From: Lophium mytilinum
Taxonomy: Eukaryota; Ascomycota; Dothideomycetes; Mytilinidiales; Mytilinidiaceae
NCBI GenBank assembly: GCA_010093605.1
Contig: MU004185.1
Coordinates: 1,988,539 to 2,052,538, forward strand
DNA: 64,000 bases
Direction of reading: 5' to 3'
Shown: positions 34,449-45,673 of the stretch, one piece after another
Numbering within the stretch: the first letter of the stretch is position 1
Layout: every line of letters starts with the position of its first letter
Translations under genes and position numbers: made by a program
The notes under the pieces: model-generated
Seen by the model: the letters and a program-made list of their open reading frames with translations, nothing else
What the model was told of the DNA's origin: nothing
The model's database searches: none

Positions 34449-35279
34449 TATCAATACCGATGGAAGGAAATGGAACGGCAGAGGTGGGGAGACAGCGACA
34501 CCTGAAGCAGTCCCTGGACTAATCACTCATTATTGCTGGCACGCCGTCACTCGCCGTTGCCCGCCAATCGGCGACGATAACGCGGCTGCGTTCTTGGAAT
34601 AGCTCTCACTCTGATTTGCTGTGCTGGCGCGGCTGCAGGTGGTCGCGCCTATGACTTCTACTGCTCCAGGTGCACACGCCTTTAAATGCTTCCTCACGAC
34701 TCCTGCACGCCTCCAGCTCATAAATTCGTGATCGCAAGCTCTGTTTCGCCGCTTCGCTCACCTCATCGTCACTTGTGAGGCACTTGCTGGGGCGTTAACG
34801 TTGCGCAAGGCTGCAGCGCCTGGTGGAAGACGATCGAAAGAATTGGAATCTTGGCTCGGCGCCGCATTCTACCCGTGGAACCTTCAACATCTACCTACGG
34901 CTCCCATTATTCACCCACAACTTTTCGACATCTTCTCACTCCAAATAGCACTCCGACCGAGTCGCTTTACACCCACCATTTCCATCCTCGAACTTGCAGC
35001 ACACAGTCCCACCACCACAGCAGCATAGCCTTGGTACCTCGACCAGGTCAGTTCTACCTCCGTCAGCCTGCTTGCGCATGCTTGTGCGAGACAACAACCC
35101 CAAACAACTCGCCAACCGGACCCTCCTCTGCGGCGCACTTGGCTGACCTTCATCTTGCAACAGTGCCAGTGCGAACAGAAGCTTCGCAGACGCTTCAACC
35201 CTCTCCACACTTCGCCTTTCTCCCCGCCACTTCCCCTCATCGAACCGTCGAGTAGCCGGAAAAGCTCCAGATCGCAATT
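34449..35279. other. divergent intergenic region FCY1 / YDJ1
   Basis: 831 bases between two divergent start codons. C- and T-rich tracts from about 34990 to 35240 are typical of a fungal 5' leader for the chaperone gene. Overlapping frames of up to 145 codons on the minus strand (34911-35348) extend into the first YDJ1 exon and have no motif. Confidence 0.55.
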
Positions 35280-36701
35280 ATGGTAAAGGAGACAAAGTTT
35301 TACGATATTCTGGGGGTACGGAGAACTTTCTTTGCGTACTTTGAACACAGTGCTAACCTAAGCAGGTTCCCCCAGACTGCACAGAAGCCCAGCTGAAGTC
35401 CGCCTACAAGAAGGGCGCACTGAAGCACCATCCAGGTACGGACCCACGCATGCAACGTATCCATTTGACAGATCTCTAACCGCGGCATTGCAGATAAGAA
35501 CGCCCACAACCCAGATGCCGCCGATAAATTCAAGGACCTTTCACATGCCTACGAAGTCCTATCGGATCCCCAGAGGAGGGGTCTCTACGATCAGTATGGA
35601 GAGGAGGGTCTTGAGCAAGGTGGCGCAGGTGGCGGCATGGCCGCTGAGGACCTGTTTGCCCAGTTCTTCGGTGGGGGCGGAGGACCCTTCGGGGGCATGT
35701 TCGGCGGCGGTATGCGCGAGACGGGCCCAAAGAAGGCGAGGACAATCTCGCATGTCCACAAGGTCTCCCTCGAAGATATTTACCGCGGCAAGATCTCGAA
35801 ACTCGCTCTGCAGAAATCAGTCATCTGCCCCAAATGCGATGGCCGTGGTGGCAAAGAAGGAGCGGTCAAGAAGTGCACCGGTTGCGACGGCCGTGGTATG
35901 AAGACCATGATGCGCCAAATGGGTCCCATGATCCAACGCTTCCAGACTGTCTGCCCAGACTGCCAGGGTGAGGGCGAGATCATCCGTGATCGCGACCGCT
36001 GCAAGCAGTGCAACGGCAAGAAGACCACCATCGAGCGGAAGGTTTTGCATGTTCATGTTGACCGCGGTGTCAAGCCTGGCACTAAAATCGAGTTTAGGGG
36101 CGAGGGTGATCAGCTCCCCGGTGTTGAGCCTGGAGACGTGGTCTTCGAAATTGAGCAGAAGCCACACGCTCGATTCCAGCGCAAGGACGACGACCTCTTC
36201 TACCATGCCGAGATAGACCTTCTGACTGCCTTAGCTGGCGGCGCAATCCACATCGAGCACCTTGACGAGAGATGGTTGACCGTGGAGATCACTCCAGGAG
36301 AAGTTATCAGCCCAGGTAAGCATACTGAACTCTGTAGCTCGAAGACAAGGAGATTTTAACCTCGAACAGGTGAAGTAAAGGTCATCCGTGGTCAGGGTAT
36401 GCCATCTTACCGCCACCATGACCATGGAAACCTCTACATCCAATTTGACGTCAAATTCCCCGAAAAGATCACTGGTCCTGACGACGGCCCAATGACCGAG
36501 GAGGCCAGGCTAGCTTTAGAGCGGATACTACCCCCACGAAAGCTCGACGTCCAGCCACCTCCTGATGCCATGATGGAGGACTTCACCCTGGACTCCGTTG
36601 ATCCTACTCGAGAACAGGCACGCGCCAGAGGTATGGCCATGGAGGATGATGATGACGATATGCACCCAGGAGCCGAGCGTGTGCAATGCGCATCTCAATA
36701 A
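35280..36701 (+). CDS. YDJ1: type I DnaJ (Hsp40) co-chaperone, Ydj1/Mas5
   Basis: Four exons (35280-35315, 35366-35435, 35494-36315, 36370-36701) encode 419 residues. Order: J domain with the HPD motif (KHHPDKNAHNPDAADKFKDL); Gly/Phe-rich linker (FFGGGGGPFGGMFGGG); four zinc-finger repeats (CPKCDGRG, CTGCDGRG, CPDCQGEG, CKQCNGKK); C-terminal substrate-binding domains (VDRGVKPGTKIEFRGEGDQL); and a final CASQ, a CaaX box for farnesylation identical to that of yeast Ydj1. The Asp codon of HPD is split by intron 2. The protein stimulates Hsp70 ATPase and delivers unfolded and mitochondrial precursor proteins; the lipid tail would place part of it on ER and other cytoplasmic membranes. Confidence 0.96.
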
Positions 36702-37179
36702 ACGTCTTAGCGGAAGAGAGTGACGAGTTACGAAGGTTTGGGACAAAAGACGAGACACACGAACGAAAGGGTCTCATTGGGCGGAGCTGAGGGAACTTGA
36801 CCTCGTCATCCCATGTCGGATGACGAGAAGAAAAGAGTCGGTTCAAGAGACTGAACTTACTCTTCACGGAAGTGCTTTGGCTACTCCATAGCTCTTTTGC
36901 TTGCATTGTCTATTTCCTGCTTTCTTTCAGTCGGTTTATGCGTTAGACGGGGCGGGACGGGGTTTGTCGTCTCAACCTAATTTCTCTATGATTCAATGCA
37001 CTTCTGACGGCATCTTTCATTTGTCACGCGGTGCTCACCTACGGCGTTCACATTGCAAAAGACGTGCTCGGTAAGAAGTTGGTGTGGAGGCACATATTAG
37101 TGAGTGCGAGCAGAACTTCATTCACCCGATACACTTGCCCGAATTTCCATGACCGTGACATTGCAGGCAGGCCACCCCC

Positions 37180-37255
37180 TACAGTGGTGTCGAGTGAGCA
37201 ACTTCGAAGCCAAGCAGTGACAGATACGTGTGCCCAGACTTATGGCCTAGTACTG
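37180..37255. mobile_element. MITE copy 3, one end only
   Basis: The stretch runs from TACAGTGGTGTCGAGTGAGC through AGCCAAGCAGTGACAGATAC to GTGTGCCCAGACTTATGGCC...ACTG, followed by TA at 37256-37257. It matches the right end of the copy at 1841-2066 over about 70 bases and, inverted, the left end of the copy at 6440. No matching left end was found upstream, so this is a truncated or highly diverged copy. Confidence 0.6.
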
Positions 37256-39733
37256 TACAATACCTCTGAGTTGCATTTCCTTCTCGAGCATCCATGAGTG
37301 AGTCCGCTAATGTTCCAACTATCGATACCATATAGTTATGCGATTATCAGCACAGTACTGACCAAGAGGAGGTCGGACAACAATCGAACACCTAGCCATA
37401 TGACATAGCTTATCATTGTGCTCCCACCTCGCCCAGAGTCTCCATGAGAGTGTTCTGAGATCGGGATTCCGCAGTACCTCTTGGGTTAGGCCAAGCCGCA
37501 AAAACCTTAAAGTGCGTGCAAAGCAATAAATATAGCATTATAGGAAACTCCCTCGTTTACATCCTCCATACCATAGCTACTCCTTCAAGATCATTCATCA
37601 TTTATCATCTCCAGAATCGTCGGTTCAATCCCCATCAATACCACACCCGCAGTCCTGCACCTCGCAATCTTCTATCCAACAAGTATCAGAGCCAGCAATG
37701 GACCACCTCCGATGATCCACGTTCGATGGAACCTCAACTCAGCACATCAAGACACCCCTAGCATTTTGGGGGCCGGTCGGACTCGGGAGTGTCCATGGTT
37801 CCTAGTCCGTGCACTTGTTCAAATGAGGCTGAGCACCTGGCCTTATATTCTGGACATGTGATACCGCTAAACATGTATAACACCAAGCCACAAATCCTTG
37901 AACATTCTTACAAAAGTTCGGCAATAACCGTTCGCACCCTCGTTCTCTCCCGAGCTGACTGCGGCTCGCTATAAAGCAGTCCGAAAGCGGCTCGGGAATA
38001 GCTCTCAATATAGGCAACTCCTTGTGATCAAGAAGCGGCTAGTGTGGTCGCGTGGGAACAACACATTCCCGTGTGACGGCTCTGTGCACACTCTTCTGCC
38101 TCTCGACCCTTTCAGAGGCCTAAAAACATAAAAATCGGCTTTTGGAGCCATCTCGAAAACTCTCTAGACGATGTCGGAAAGCTTGCTCCATCTTTCAAAA
38201 GGAATATCACACATACTGACTGATATTTGGAATTGTACCGAACCCCTTCAAACGGTGGCTGGTAAGCGCTCATATGTTTACAACCAGGCATCATAAACCC
38301 TAGATCCTGACCCCGACAGCATGGCGTAGTACCCCGGGGTGACCTGAGTATCTACGATGGTCGACGATCTGGAGTGGCTGCCGGATGAGAGTAACGTCTC
38401 GATAATTGCAAGGCACTCTCCTCTGCTGTCGAAACAAAGCGGTTTCCAAAGTTTGCTAACCAATACAAGTAAAATTCGCCCGCGAAGTGCCGGCGATCAA
38501 TTCGTTGGATGCTCATCCCTGCACGGCTAGAGTGACAGAAAAGGAAGGCAGACATGGTGTCTCCGTTTAAGGTTTCCCCTCCATTCAACTGCATCCACGG
38601 ATAGTAGTGTAAGACCACGACGTCAAACTGCACGTTACTGCCCGATAATGTGCGGTATCAGGCCTTCTCTATAGCGTTTATTAAGCTCAGGTCGAAGGAA
38701 ACCACTTTTATTCTCGGATCGCGCTCGTAAGGAAAGTTCAAAACGCCCAACCAGTTGCAATGATGGGATCTAGGACCCTCAACGCAGCCTATTTTCCAGG
38801 GTCTTTCGAATGCCGAGGAACTCATGCAATGCTAGCTGTCGATCAGGGTCATCTCCCGGTAGATGTAGGTACCGATTCTCCACCTAGCACGCACTGCGCG
38901 CGTACTGACCATTAGTGTGCTAGCAGCATCAGGAGAGCGATCGGATGTTCTTCTAATAGGAAAATAGGCCCACTAGCGCCATAATGTTGATTATATCTCC
39001 TTCATTTATACCCCTGGCGTAGCACGGCTACCTTCCAGTTACTCTCACCGTGCCCGCTACATCTCCAGGTCGGAGTCTGGTGTGCAGTGGCGTGCGTCCC
39101 GTGTGGTACTCTTTCGTGGTTGTCTCTTAATCAAGCAGATGGAACGCACCGAATCCTTCGCGCATTCTCCACCTTTCAACACAGCCTTCTTTAGAGTCGG
39201 AGACGAAGCATCTTTTCGAGGGCCTGTTTCTACTAACGAACCGTGTGACTGGCCCCCACGTCTTTTTCCCGTCCTTCACGCACCTATTGCGGTCAGAAAC
39301 TAGCACTGCTCCGATTGACGTCCTATATAGGACGTCCAGATTGCACAAGAAGGCGAATATGATTGTGCTGCGAGTTGCCGTAAGTCCTCATCGTACACTC
39401 ATCTTTCATTGCTTCGAGCACTTTAGAAGAAATTCGTAATTGGGAAACGGCGCGGCCGCATCGTTTTAGCCGCTCAAGCAAGTCGCCGGGCTACCCCAGG
39501 CGGCGCCTTCGCCGATGTTCGCATTTGCGCGAGCTCCGAGTAGAACGTTACGTTCCTCCAGTCTTTCCATTACGTCCTACCCCAGTCAGTCTTCCAATAG
39601 CCCCTACATATTTACCAAGCCACAATGCTGATCCTTGATAGAGTTCGATGTAACCAGAGCTCTATACCGGCCTGGTGTGGATGTAGGTAGAAGTAGCTGC
39701 CGCAGGTTGTCTTGAAGTATGATTGAGAATAAG

Positions 39734-39740
39734 TATATAA
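39734..39740 (+). promoter_or_regulatory. TATA box of the GH64 gene
   Basis: TATATAA lies 221 bases before the start codon. The intervening leader is T/C-rich with a repeated GCCACTCATTT. No other TATA-like site is closer. Confidence 0.45.
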
Positions 39741-39960
39741 GGCAGCGTTATACTCCCAACATTATTCTTCATCACCTTTTGAAGTGTCGTTCCTTACCCA
39801 CTGTCTTTTCTTCTCGGCCACTCATTTGCCTCTTACTGTCATTGCATTCCTTTATAGCCACTCATTTAGTCCTCTAGGACGCTATTCAATCATTACTCGC
39901 ACAAGTTCTCGCACTCTTTGTTCAATTTGAGAGCCCAGACATTCTTATACATACACCGAA

Positions 39961-41322
39961 ATGCGGGCTTTTGCTACTCTAGCATTTGCTACCGCGGCTA
40001 GCCTTATTGGACAAGCCCTGGCAGCACCTATCTCCGGCAGACTGATATCAAGATCCACGGGCATTGTCGTAACTCCTGGTACCGTCGATGACGTTATAAT
40101 CACCGCTGACAACACTGTTAACGGTACCGTTTACACCGGTCATAACGGGACGGTCACTGCGCCTCGTATCCAAGCCACCGAGAAACTTTCATTCGCACTA
40201 GTCAACAACTTCGACGGAGCCCAGATAAACGCTTATGTCACCGGCCGAGATGCGAGTGACAACATCGTGATGCTACAGGCTGACGGAAGCTGGTACTTTC
40301 CAAATCCCCAAGGTTCCACAACACCAGTTGCCATAACAGGCAACGTGAACATCTCTCTCGGTGCCAAAGGAAGTACCACCAACATTCAATTACCGGGCTA
40401 CATCTCCTCTGCCCGAGTCTACTTCGCCGAGGGGAATCTTCAATTTTTTGTCGTCGCAATAGATAGCAACGGCGGCGCCGGGCTCGTCGAACCAGCCGCG
40501 AACAACCCCTCCGATCCCAATGCCGGGGTCAACTGGGGCTTCGTCGAGCTCACAAACAACGACGGCGGACTCTACGCCAACATCAGCTACGTTGACTTCG
40601 TCGGCCTCGTCCTCTCCATGTCAATGATCGCTGGAGACGGCAGCGTCCAAACCGTCAAAGGCCTCCAAGCCGGCGCCGCCTCTTCGATCTGCAATGACCT
40701 GACCGCTGTAGCCGGGCAGGACGGCCAGCCGTGGGACCAACTCTGCATGAAAGACAGCAGCGGTAAGCTGCTTCGTGTTCTTGCGCCGACAAAGTATCTT
40801 GACTTGGCCCCGGACGCGTTTTCGACTTACTTCACGGACTACATCAACACCGTTTGGAGCACGTACTCGACGAAAGACCTCACAATCAACACCCAGAGTA
40901 CTTCTGGCAACGTCGCTTGCAGGACCTCAGGTGATGTGTTGAACTGCGCTGGGGATAATCGCAGCTACGCGAAGCCAGTTCCCAAGGATATCTTCGGGTG
41001 CGATAGTGGGACTTTTTACATCGACCGTGCTAACGATAATGCGATCCATTATGCTGTGGCGCCGCGACTGTGTGCTGCCTTTGCTCGTACGACGTTACTG
41101 CTTTCAGGTGGCGATGTGCAGCCTTCGCTGGATAGTGGGAGTTATTATACCACCGCGCCGACCCATCGTTACAGTCAGTATGTGCATAAGTACGAGACTG
41201 ACAACAAGGGCTATGCTTTCTCATACGACGATGTCAACCCCTCCGGCGAAAATGCGGCTGGTGTTGTGTCGGATGCGAATCCTCAACTCTTGACGATATA
41301 CGTTGGTGGATATGCAGGTTAG
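39961..41322 (+). CDS. secreted GH64 beta-1,3-glucanase
   Basis: A single exon of 453 codons. Residues 1-21 are a signal peptide with an Ala-x-Ala end (GQALA|API). The rest follows the GH64 pattern of a beta-sandwich plus thaumatin-like fold: YVTGRDASDNIVMLQADGSW near the start, NWGFVELTNNDGGLYANISY with the candidate catalytic acid E196 and, 16 residues later, D212 in VDFVG. That spacing equals the one known for the Streptomyces matuensis laminaripentaose-producing enzyme (E154, D170). The family cleaves beta-1,3-glucan; in a fungus it may remodel its own wall or attack other fungi. C-terminal features such as FYIDRAND and LCAAFARTTLL are typical. No intron and no CBM are seen. Confidence 0.9.
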   Translation: MRAFATLAFATAASLIGQALAAPISGRLISRSTGIVVTPGTVDDVIITADNTVNGTVYTGHNGTVTAPRIQATEKLSFALVNNFDGAQINAYVTGRDASDNIVMLQADGSWYFPNPQGSTTPVAITGNVNISLGAKGSTTNIQLPGYISSARVYFAEGNLQFFVVAIDSNGGAGLVEPAANNPSDPNAGVNWGFVELTNNDGGLYANISYVDFVGLVLSMSMIAGDGSVQTVKGLQAGAASSICNDLTAVAGQDGQPWDQLCMKDSSGKLLRVLAPTKYLDLAPDAFSTYFTDYINTVWSTYSTKDLTINTQSTSGNVACRTSGDVLNCAGDNRSYAKPVPKDIFGCDSGTFYIDRANDNAIHYAVAPRLCAAFARTTLLLSGGDVQPSLDSGSYYTTAPTHRYSQYVHKYETDNKGYAFSYDDVNPSGENAAGVVSDANPQLLTIYVGGYAG

Positions 41323-41701
41323 ATAAGGCTGCAGGCTCCCCGGTATTTCGCAAGTACGGAATGCAACCCTAGGGGGGTTGTTTGGAACTTTTGTAGGCTC
41401 GACTCACTACACTCATTTCTACATATTTCGCTCTCGATCTTTCCTGTCACTCGCTTTTGCAGTCACTCGCTTTTGTAAATATCGTTATTTTCGCATTGGA
41501 TACGGGAATGATGGGATGTTTTGTAACATATTGCGGACCTCTCTTTCTTACATTCGTTTGGTACATATTCACTCGCGATATGACATGCCTTGAGGAGGAC
41601 GTTGACATGGCATGTATCATCTTAGTCACTTCATCTTATTCATGTTTATAACTTTCTACTTTTGTACATATCAGAACATATCACATTTACTACGAATCTG
41701 C
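41323..41701. other. convergent 3' region
   Basis: Between the ends of the GH64 gene and the minus-strand CaaX protein gene. T-rich, with the 12-mer CACTCGCTTTTG repeated at 41448 and 41464. No coding signal. Confidence 0.5.
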
Positions 41702-42552
41702 TTACTGAACAACGCACTTCCGGGAAGCCTTCTTAGTCTTATCGAAGTCTTCCTTCTTAGTCTCATAGATGTCATCCTCCGGGCTCCAGATGCCTCGCTC
41801 TTTGGGGGTCAGTTTCGGCAACTCATCTTTATCTCTTTCCTCGTCGACCGGGGCCTCGAACAAATCGCTTAGATGATCCTTGGGCAAACTTTCATCCATC
41901 CCTCGAAGCGCGTCCTTGATCTGTTCAACAGTCTCGGGCTTCGCCACATACTTTATCCCTGTCCCCTTCTCAACCCTCAGCCTCGTTGACAGAATATCAA
42001 CACCAGCCGAGTCGTCTCCAGCCGCAGGTGAGTACAACACAAGCCATTGAGAGCGCCAATCGCCACGAACTTCACCTGCACAACTCAACGTCAGACATCG
42101 ATACCCCTTCAAAAGTCCCCCTACTACTGATGGAAGCATCACTAACCCGAAGAATCCGCAATCCCATACTCCGTCTCCTTCATCCAGCCCTGCAAACTCC
42201 CCTCCTTCCCCGTCCCGAGCACGACATAGCGATCCTCGATAGCATCAGCGGGTACGCGCAATCGCTTCACCTCCTCTCGATCCACCGCTTGCCATGACCA
42301 TTCTAGCTCTGTTGCCTGGGCATCTTCTTGCTTCGCTTTTACCCAGCACAACCGCACATTCCGCTTCCCTCTCCAGCGCTCATGCGTCGAATGCGAGAGA
42401 TACCAGGTCCCCCATCCAAAGGGTACCTTCGATGACTGTGGAGAAAGAGAACTCGCTGAGTCACCCGGTGCGCGAAGCGTCACGTACGGTGGTCTACCGC
42501 GCTCGGCGTTGGGGAAGGGGTCTTCTGATCCGTTCCAGAAGCGAGCTTTCAT
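41702..42552 (-). CDS. hypothetical protein with C-terminal CaaX box
   Basis: Two exons, 42552-42147 and 42075-41702, encode 259 residues; the 71-nt intron joins GIADSSG|EVRGDWRSQW. The protein is hydrophilic with many Trp and charged residues (KVPFGWGTWYLSHSTHERWR, then WVKAKQEDAQATELEWSWQA) and an acidic/basic C-terminal third. It ends KKEDFDKTKKASRKCVVQ: a basic stretch followed by Cys-Val-Val-Gln, which fits the CaaX prenylation rule with a Gln end favouring farnesyl. No signal peptide or membrane span. The family is not recognised. Membrane attachment through the tail is inferred. Confidence 0.7.
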
Positions 42553-42912
42553 GTTGCTTTGCTCTTGGCGAAGAGTAGGTAGGGATCGTAAGGAAGCGTG
42601 TGGGGTTGGGGTGAGGGCAAGGATGCTGGAATAGGGTTTTTTAAGTGTCCGAGTCCATGGGTCCCTCCGCCGTGGGTGCGGGGCCGTTCGCTAAAACCCT
42701 GTTGCGGGAGCTGGGTTAGGAGGGGGATGGACGACGACACGCTTACTTGGGATCGTATAGAGGTGCGGTGAGCCGCACTGCTAATCTATTTTAGTGGGGA
42801 TGGGAATTGATACGATCATCTTCTAAGACAACCAAGAGACTAGCTTGTTCATAGGCCCCTTCGCCCCTCCACACCAAAGTTATTTGCTTTTCCACTCAGC
42901 TCAGTCTATACG
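42553..42912. other. intergenic between CaaX gene and AAA+ relic
   Basis: Should contain the promoter of the minus-strand CaaX gene. One minus frame of 63 codons (42549-42740) without motif. Nothing else seen. Confidence 0.4.
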
Positions 42913-43851
42913 CATGCGTGTACTTCTACAAGAGGAAATCATTATCCGTGGACACCCTCCTAGGAGACATGTCCTACCCCCTAGACCTCAAAAAGGTAAG
43001 ATAAAAGGCCCGGCCCATCAAATGCTGCGTTTGATACTCACTCGCCGACATCGCAGGATGTCCCTACTTCGCTCCTCACGGTCTGCGAGTTTGGTAAGTC
43101 TTTCGCACTTGATCTTTCCGGTCTGAACTTTGACACTAACCCTGACAGGCAGATACGAGGACATAGACGGCACAACACTGCCATTGACTGCTCCAAGACG
43201 ATCTGGATAATGGCAACCAACCTCGGGAATCCCTTATCGAAACGTTCTACGTGAACAAATTGGAGGAGAAGTCTGACGAGGAGCGCGACAAAGTTCCCAT
43301 AAATCCTTTGCAAGACAACCTGAAAAACTCTTCAGCCAGCATTGGAAGGTACGTTATCATCCTAGACCGCAGAACATAGATAGCGGCAAAGGATAAAAGC
43401 TAACATTTATTAGCCTGCTCTTACGAGCCGAATAAAATTAGTGGTCCTGATCTTTCCCTTCAGTCGGGGCGAAGCTGCGGTCGTCACCCACAAGTTCTTT
43501 TTGGACCTGTTCGATCATGTTACGTAGGACGTTGTAGTAAAGACAGCACCCCATCACTGGGTGGGACATTGCCACTTGACTGCGAAGCAGACAGAAGTCT
43601 GCGAGCACATTGCTAAAGAAAAGTACGACTGGGCATTCGGCGCCCGAGTGCTCGGAGACGCGGTCGCTGATATTAAGAGTAATCTTTGTATCTCATACAC
43701 CGGGCTTGGTCCAGATGAAGAGATCTTCGAAGGAACAAACGGGGGCCCCTTGCAGAGGTTCGAAGTCCAACTTCGCCCAAAAGAGGAAGGCAGTTCAGAG
43801 ATCGTCGTGTTACCTAAGGGGCAAATCGTGCTGCCAGTGGAATGGAAGTAG
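42913..43851 (+). pseudogene. dead AAA+ ATPase (ClpB/Hsp100-like second half)
   Basis: Splice-like exons and frames can be followed: LLGDMSYPLDLKK, then DVPTSLLTVCEFG after an intron at about 42996-43056, then RYEDIDGTTL after another. The next block, IDCSKTIWIMATNLGNP, is the sensor-1 region of ClpB-type AAA+ domains, but it is two bases out of frame with what precedes. A further shift follows before LIETFYVNKLEEKSDEERDK. After the next intron, LIFPFSRGEAAVVTHKFFLD is the expected PFSxGE block and ends in an in-frame TAG (about 43526-43528). Then the frame reopens to ...DEEIFEGTNGGPLQRFEVQL and stops at 43849-43851. At least three lesions make it a pseudogene. No Walker A or B was found, so the 5' half is missing. 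Confidence 0.65.
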
Positions 43852-44151
43852 ACTGGATTGCGTAGAAGCTAGGACGGGTGGCGGCGACGGTGGACTGTCT
43901 ATGATTTAGCCTTTCTGGTAATATAGAAACGAACTCTGTTGAATGCTGAACCATCCCTACATCCTTCCCTTCCTGTGCTGTTCCCCCTGCCTGTCTAACT
44001 ATTCGAATGCAATAAGCCAAAAAACTTCCAGGATCCAGGAATATCATAGAAGACTCTAGAAGCTTGCAAGTGCCCTTTGACTCCGCCCAAACATGCCGTC
44101 GCTCAGATCCATGTAACTCGACCTAGCCCACTCATCTTACCACCTGACGAA

Positions 44152-44203
44152 CACGTGCCTGATCACACGCGCCATGTTTTCTGGCTTCCTCAAGGTATAA
44201 ATA
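44152..44203 (+). promoter_or_regulatory. module 4 left promoter
   Basis: CACGTG followed 38 bases later by TATAAATA, facing right. Confidence 0.45.
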
Positions 44204-44955
44204 CCCCTCATCTCCATGGGCCCTCCTCCGTCGTCCAGGGAGGCAATGGCAAGTGTGCAAACGACGGTAGAACACGAGCCGATGGCTTTCGTGGTAGATT
44301 CTGCAAAACTGACCGAAAATGTTCAACATGGCTGGGCTGGGCTCGCGGTGTGGGGTACCGAAACGTCAGGGAGAACAACAAAATGGATCGTGGGTGCGGT
44401 GTGGGAGAATCAAAACGCATGCTTCAGCAGCTCATGGTTCGCGGTGCTCTTTTGGGGATGTAGGGCCGCGAATGCAGTGATGATGACCCCCTCCACTCAG
44501 ACTAGACATCCACATCATCGTACTAACAGGGCACCTTCAAGCGATTTCTCCAGCTCACTGCCAGCATCTTCGACCCATCGAGCTGCACGCCATCATCATC
44601 TCCGCCTCTCGACCCACCACTCCATGGTATCCCTTGATGCGCACAGTTGATCCAACCACCACTGCCCCACATATGACACTAAAGACCGTGGTTTGCCAGA
44701 CAACGACTCCATGAAGTGCCGGCAAAACTCCTGTTGATCAAACCCACACCACCACATCCTTCTTTTCCTTCACTATCTTCGCACCACAAGCAGATCCATC
44801 GTCAAGCATCATGCCTCGCGATGTTGCACCACTGCAACCACCATGACCATTTGCTATCGTACTTTTCCACTCAAACACATGTGACCTGTCCCTTGTGTCT
44901 TTTCAGACTGCTTCCTCCGACCCGACCATGATGAAGAAACGAGCGGGAGTCGCTG

Positions 44956-45027
44956 CTTAAATACATGAAGGGAAGAGTAGATGTTGGGTGCTTAGTCAGA
45001 TTCACGTGGCCGATAGGCATCCACGTG
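44956..45027 (-). promoter_or_regulatory. module 4 right promoter
   Basis: Two CACGTG sites 13 bases apart, then TATTTAAG 39 bases further on, facing left. Confidence 0.45.
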
Positions 45028-45673
45028 ATACCTAATGCTCGGACTGGGTAGGGAGTAGAAGGGAAGCTGGTAAGTAGGTAGTGGAGGGACCTTCAAAGCA
45101 AGGCTCAACTGAAAGATGCTGCAGGTATGTCACGAGGACATGGTATATGCGTACAAGCGGCCACAAGGACGCCTATCCAGAAGAAAGTGGACCCATTTCA
45201 TTGAACGACACGTAGAAGAAGCAATTAGGAAAGAGACGTTGGGAATGAGAGTTCCTACAACACGGACGGCTTCGATAGGACTTTACATTCGTCCCATGTC
45301 CGCTGCGTGGGGAAGCCTTTTGCGACTACTCTGCGTGCGAAAGTAGACTGATATTCCTCCTCACATCTAGTGGGTAGCGAATGTACACATTCACTAAAAT
45401 TCAACTCGCACCTATTGCTGATCCTTAAATTGCATCCGGAGACTTCAAAGTCAACACTCCGAAGACTTTGAACGTTAACACCTCAGTGTATACATATTTA
45501 TGCTACGGTACTGTATCCATGACTCTGTGAAGTACCACCTACTGCTTCTCATTCTGCGCGTAAATGAAGTTGGCGCCTAAGGATGTTGATTAGCTTCATG
45601 GACATGCCCGAGAAACAAAAGAAACCGCAACCGCAACCGCAACCAGCAATCTCCTCATCTTCCCTGTCTCGCA
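45028..45673. other. intergenic, right of module 4
   Basis: A 76-codon plus frame (45116-45346) has no motif. A short hexamer tract (CCGCAA repeated, 45624-45646) lies just before the 3' end of the PEBP-like gene. Confidence 0.4.

Larger units (their letters stand above)
36702..39960. other. 3.3 kb gene-free region
   Basis: Beyond a MITE end at 37180-37255 no gene is recognised. The minus frame 38352-38633 (QFDVVVLHYYPWMQLNGGE...) looks somewhat protein-like but has no motif, no exon context and ends in mixed frames. The last 230 bases hold the TATA box and leader of the GH64 gene. Confidence 0.45.
44152..45027. other. module 4: facing E-box/TATA promoters
   Basis: Left border: CACGTG at 44152-44157 and plus-facing TATAAATA at 44196-44203. 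Right border: CACGTG at 45003-45008 and 45022-45027 and minus-facing TATTTAAG (plus 44956-44963). The 768-bp interior holds a 144-codon plus frame (44216-44650) whose ATG is only about 13 bases after the TATA box and which becomes low-complexity His/Ser/Arg-rich, so it is doubtful as a gene. The minus strand shares short stretches with module 2. It repeats the layout of the array at 24.4-26.8 kb. Confidence 0.4.

Noticed and set aside
37028-37060. TACGGCGTTCACATTGC as the left end of MITE copy 3
   Set aside because: Correct distance but almost no match to the terminal repeat beyond the first bases.
37615-37632. GTCGGTTCAATCCCCATC as a possible tRNA B-box
   Set aside because: No A-box, acceptor stem or cloverleaf can be formed around it.
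44216-44650. 144-codon plus frame as a protein-coding gene
   Set aside because: Its ATG is too close to the TATA box to be in the transcript, and the second half is His/Ser/Arg low complexity; kept only as part of module 4.
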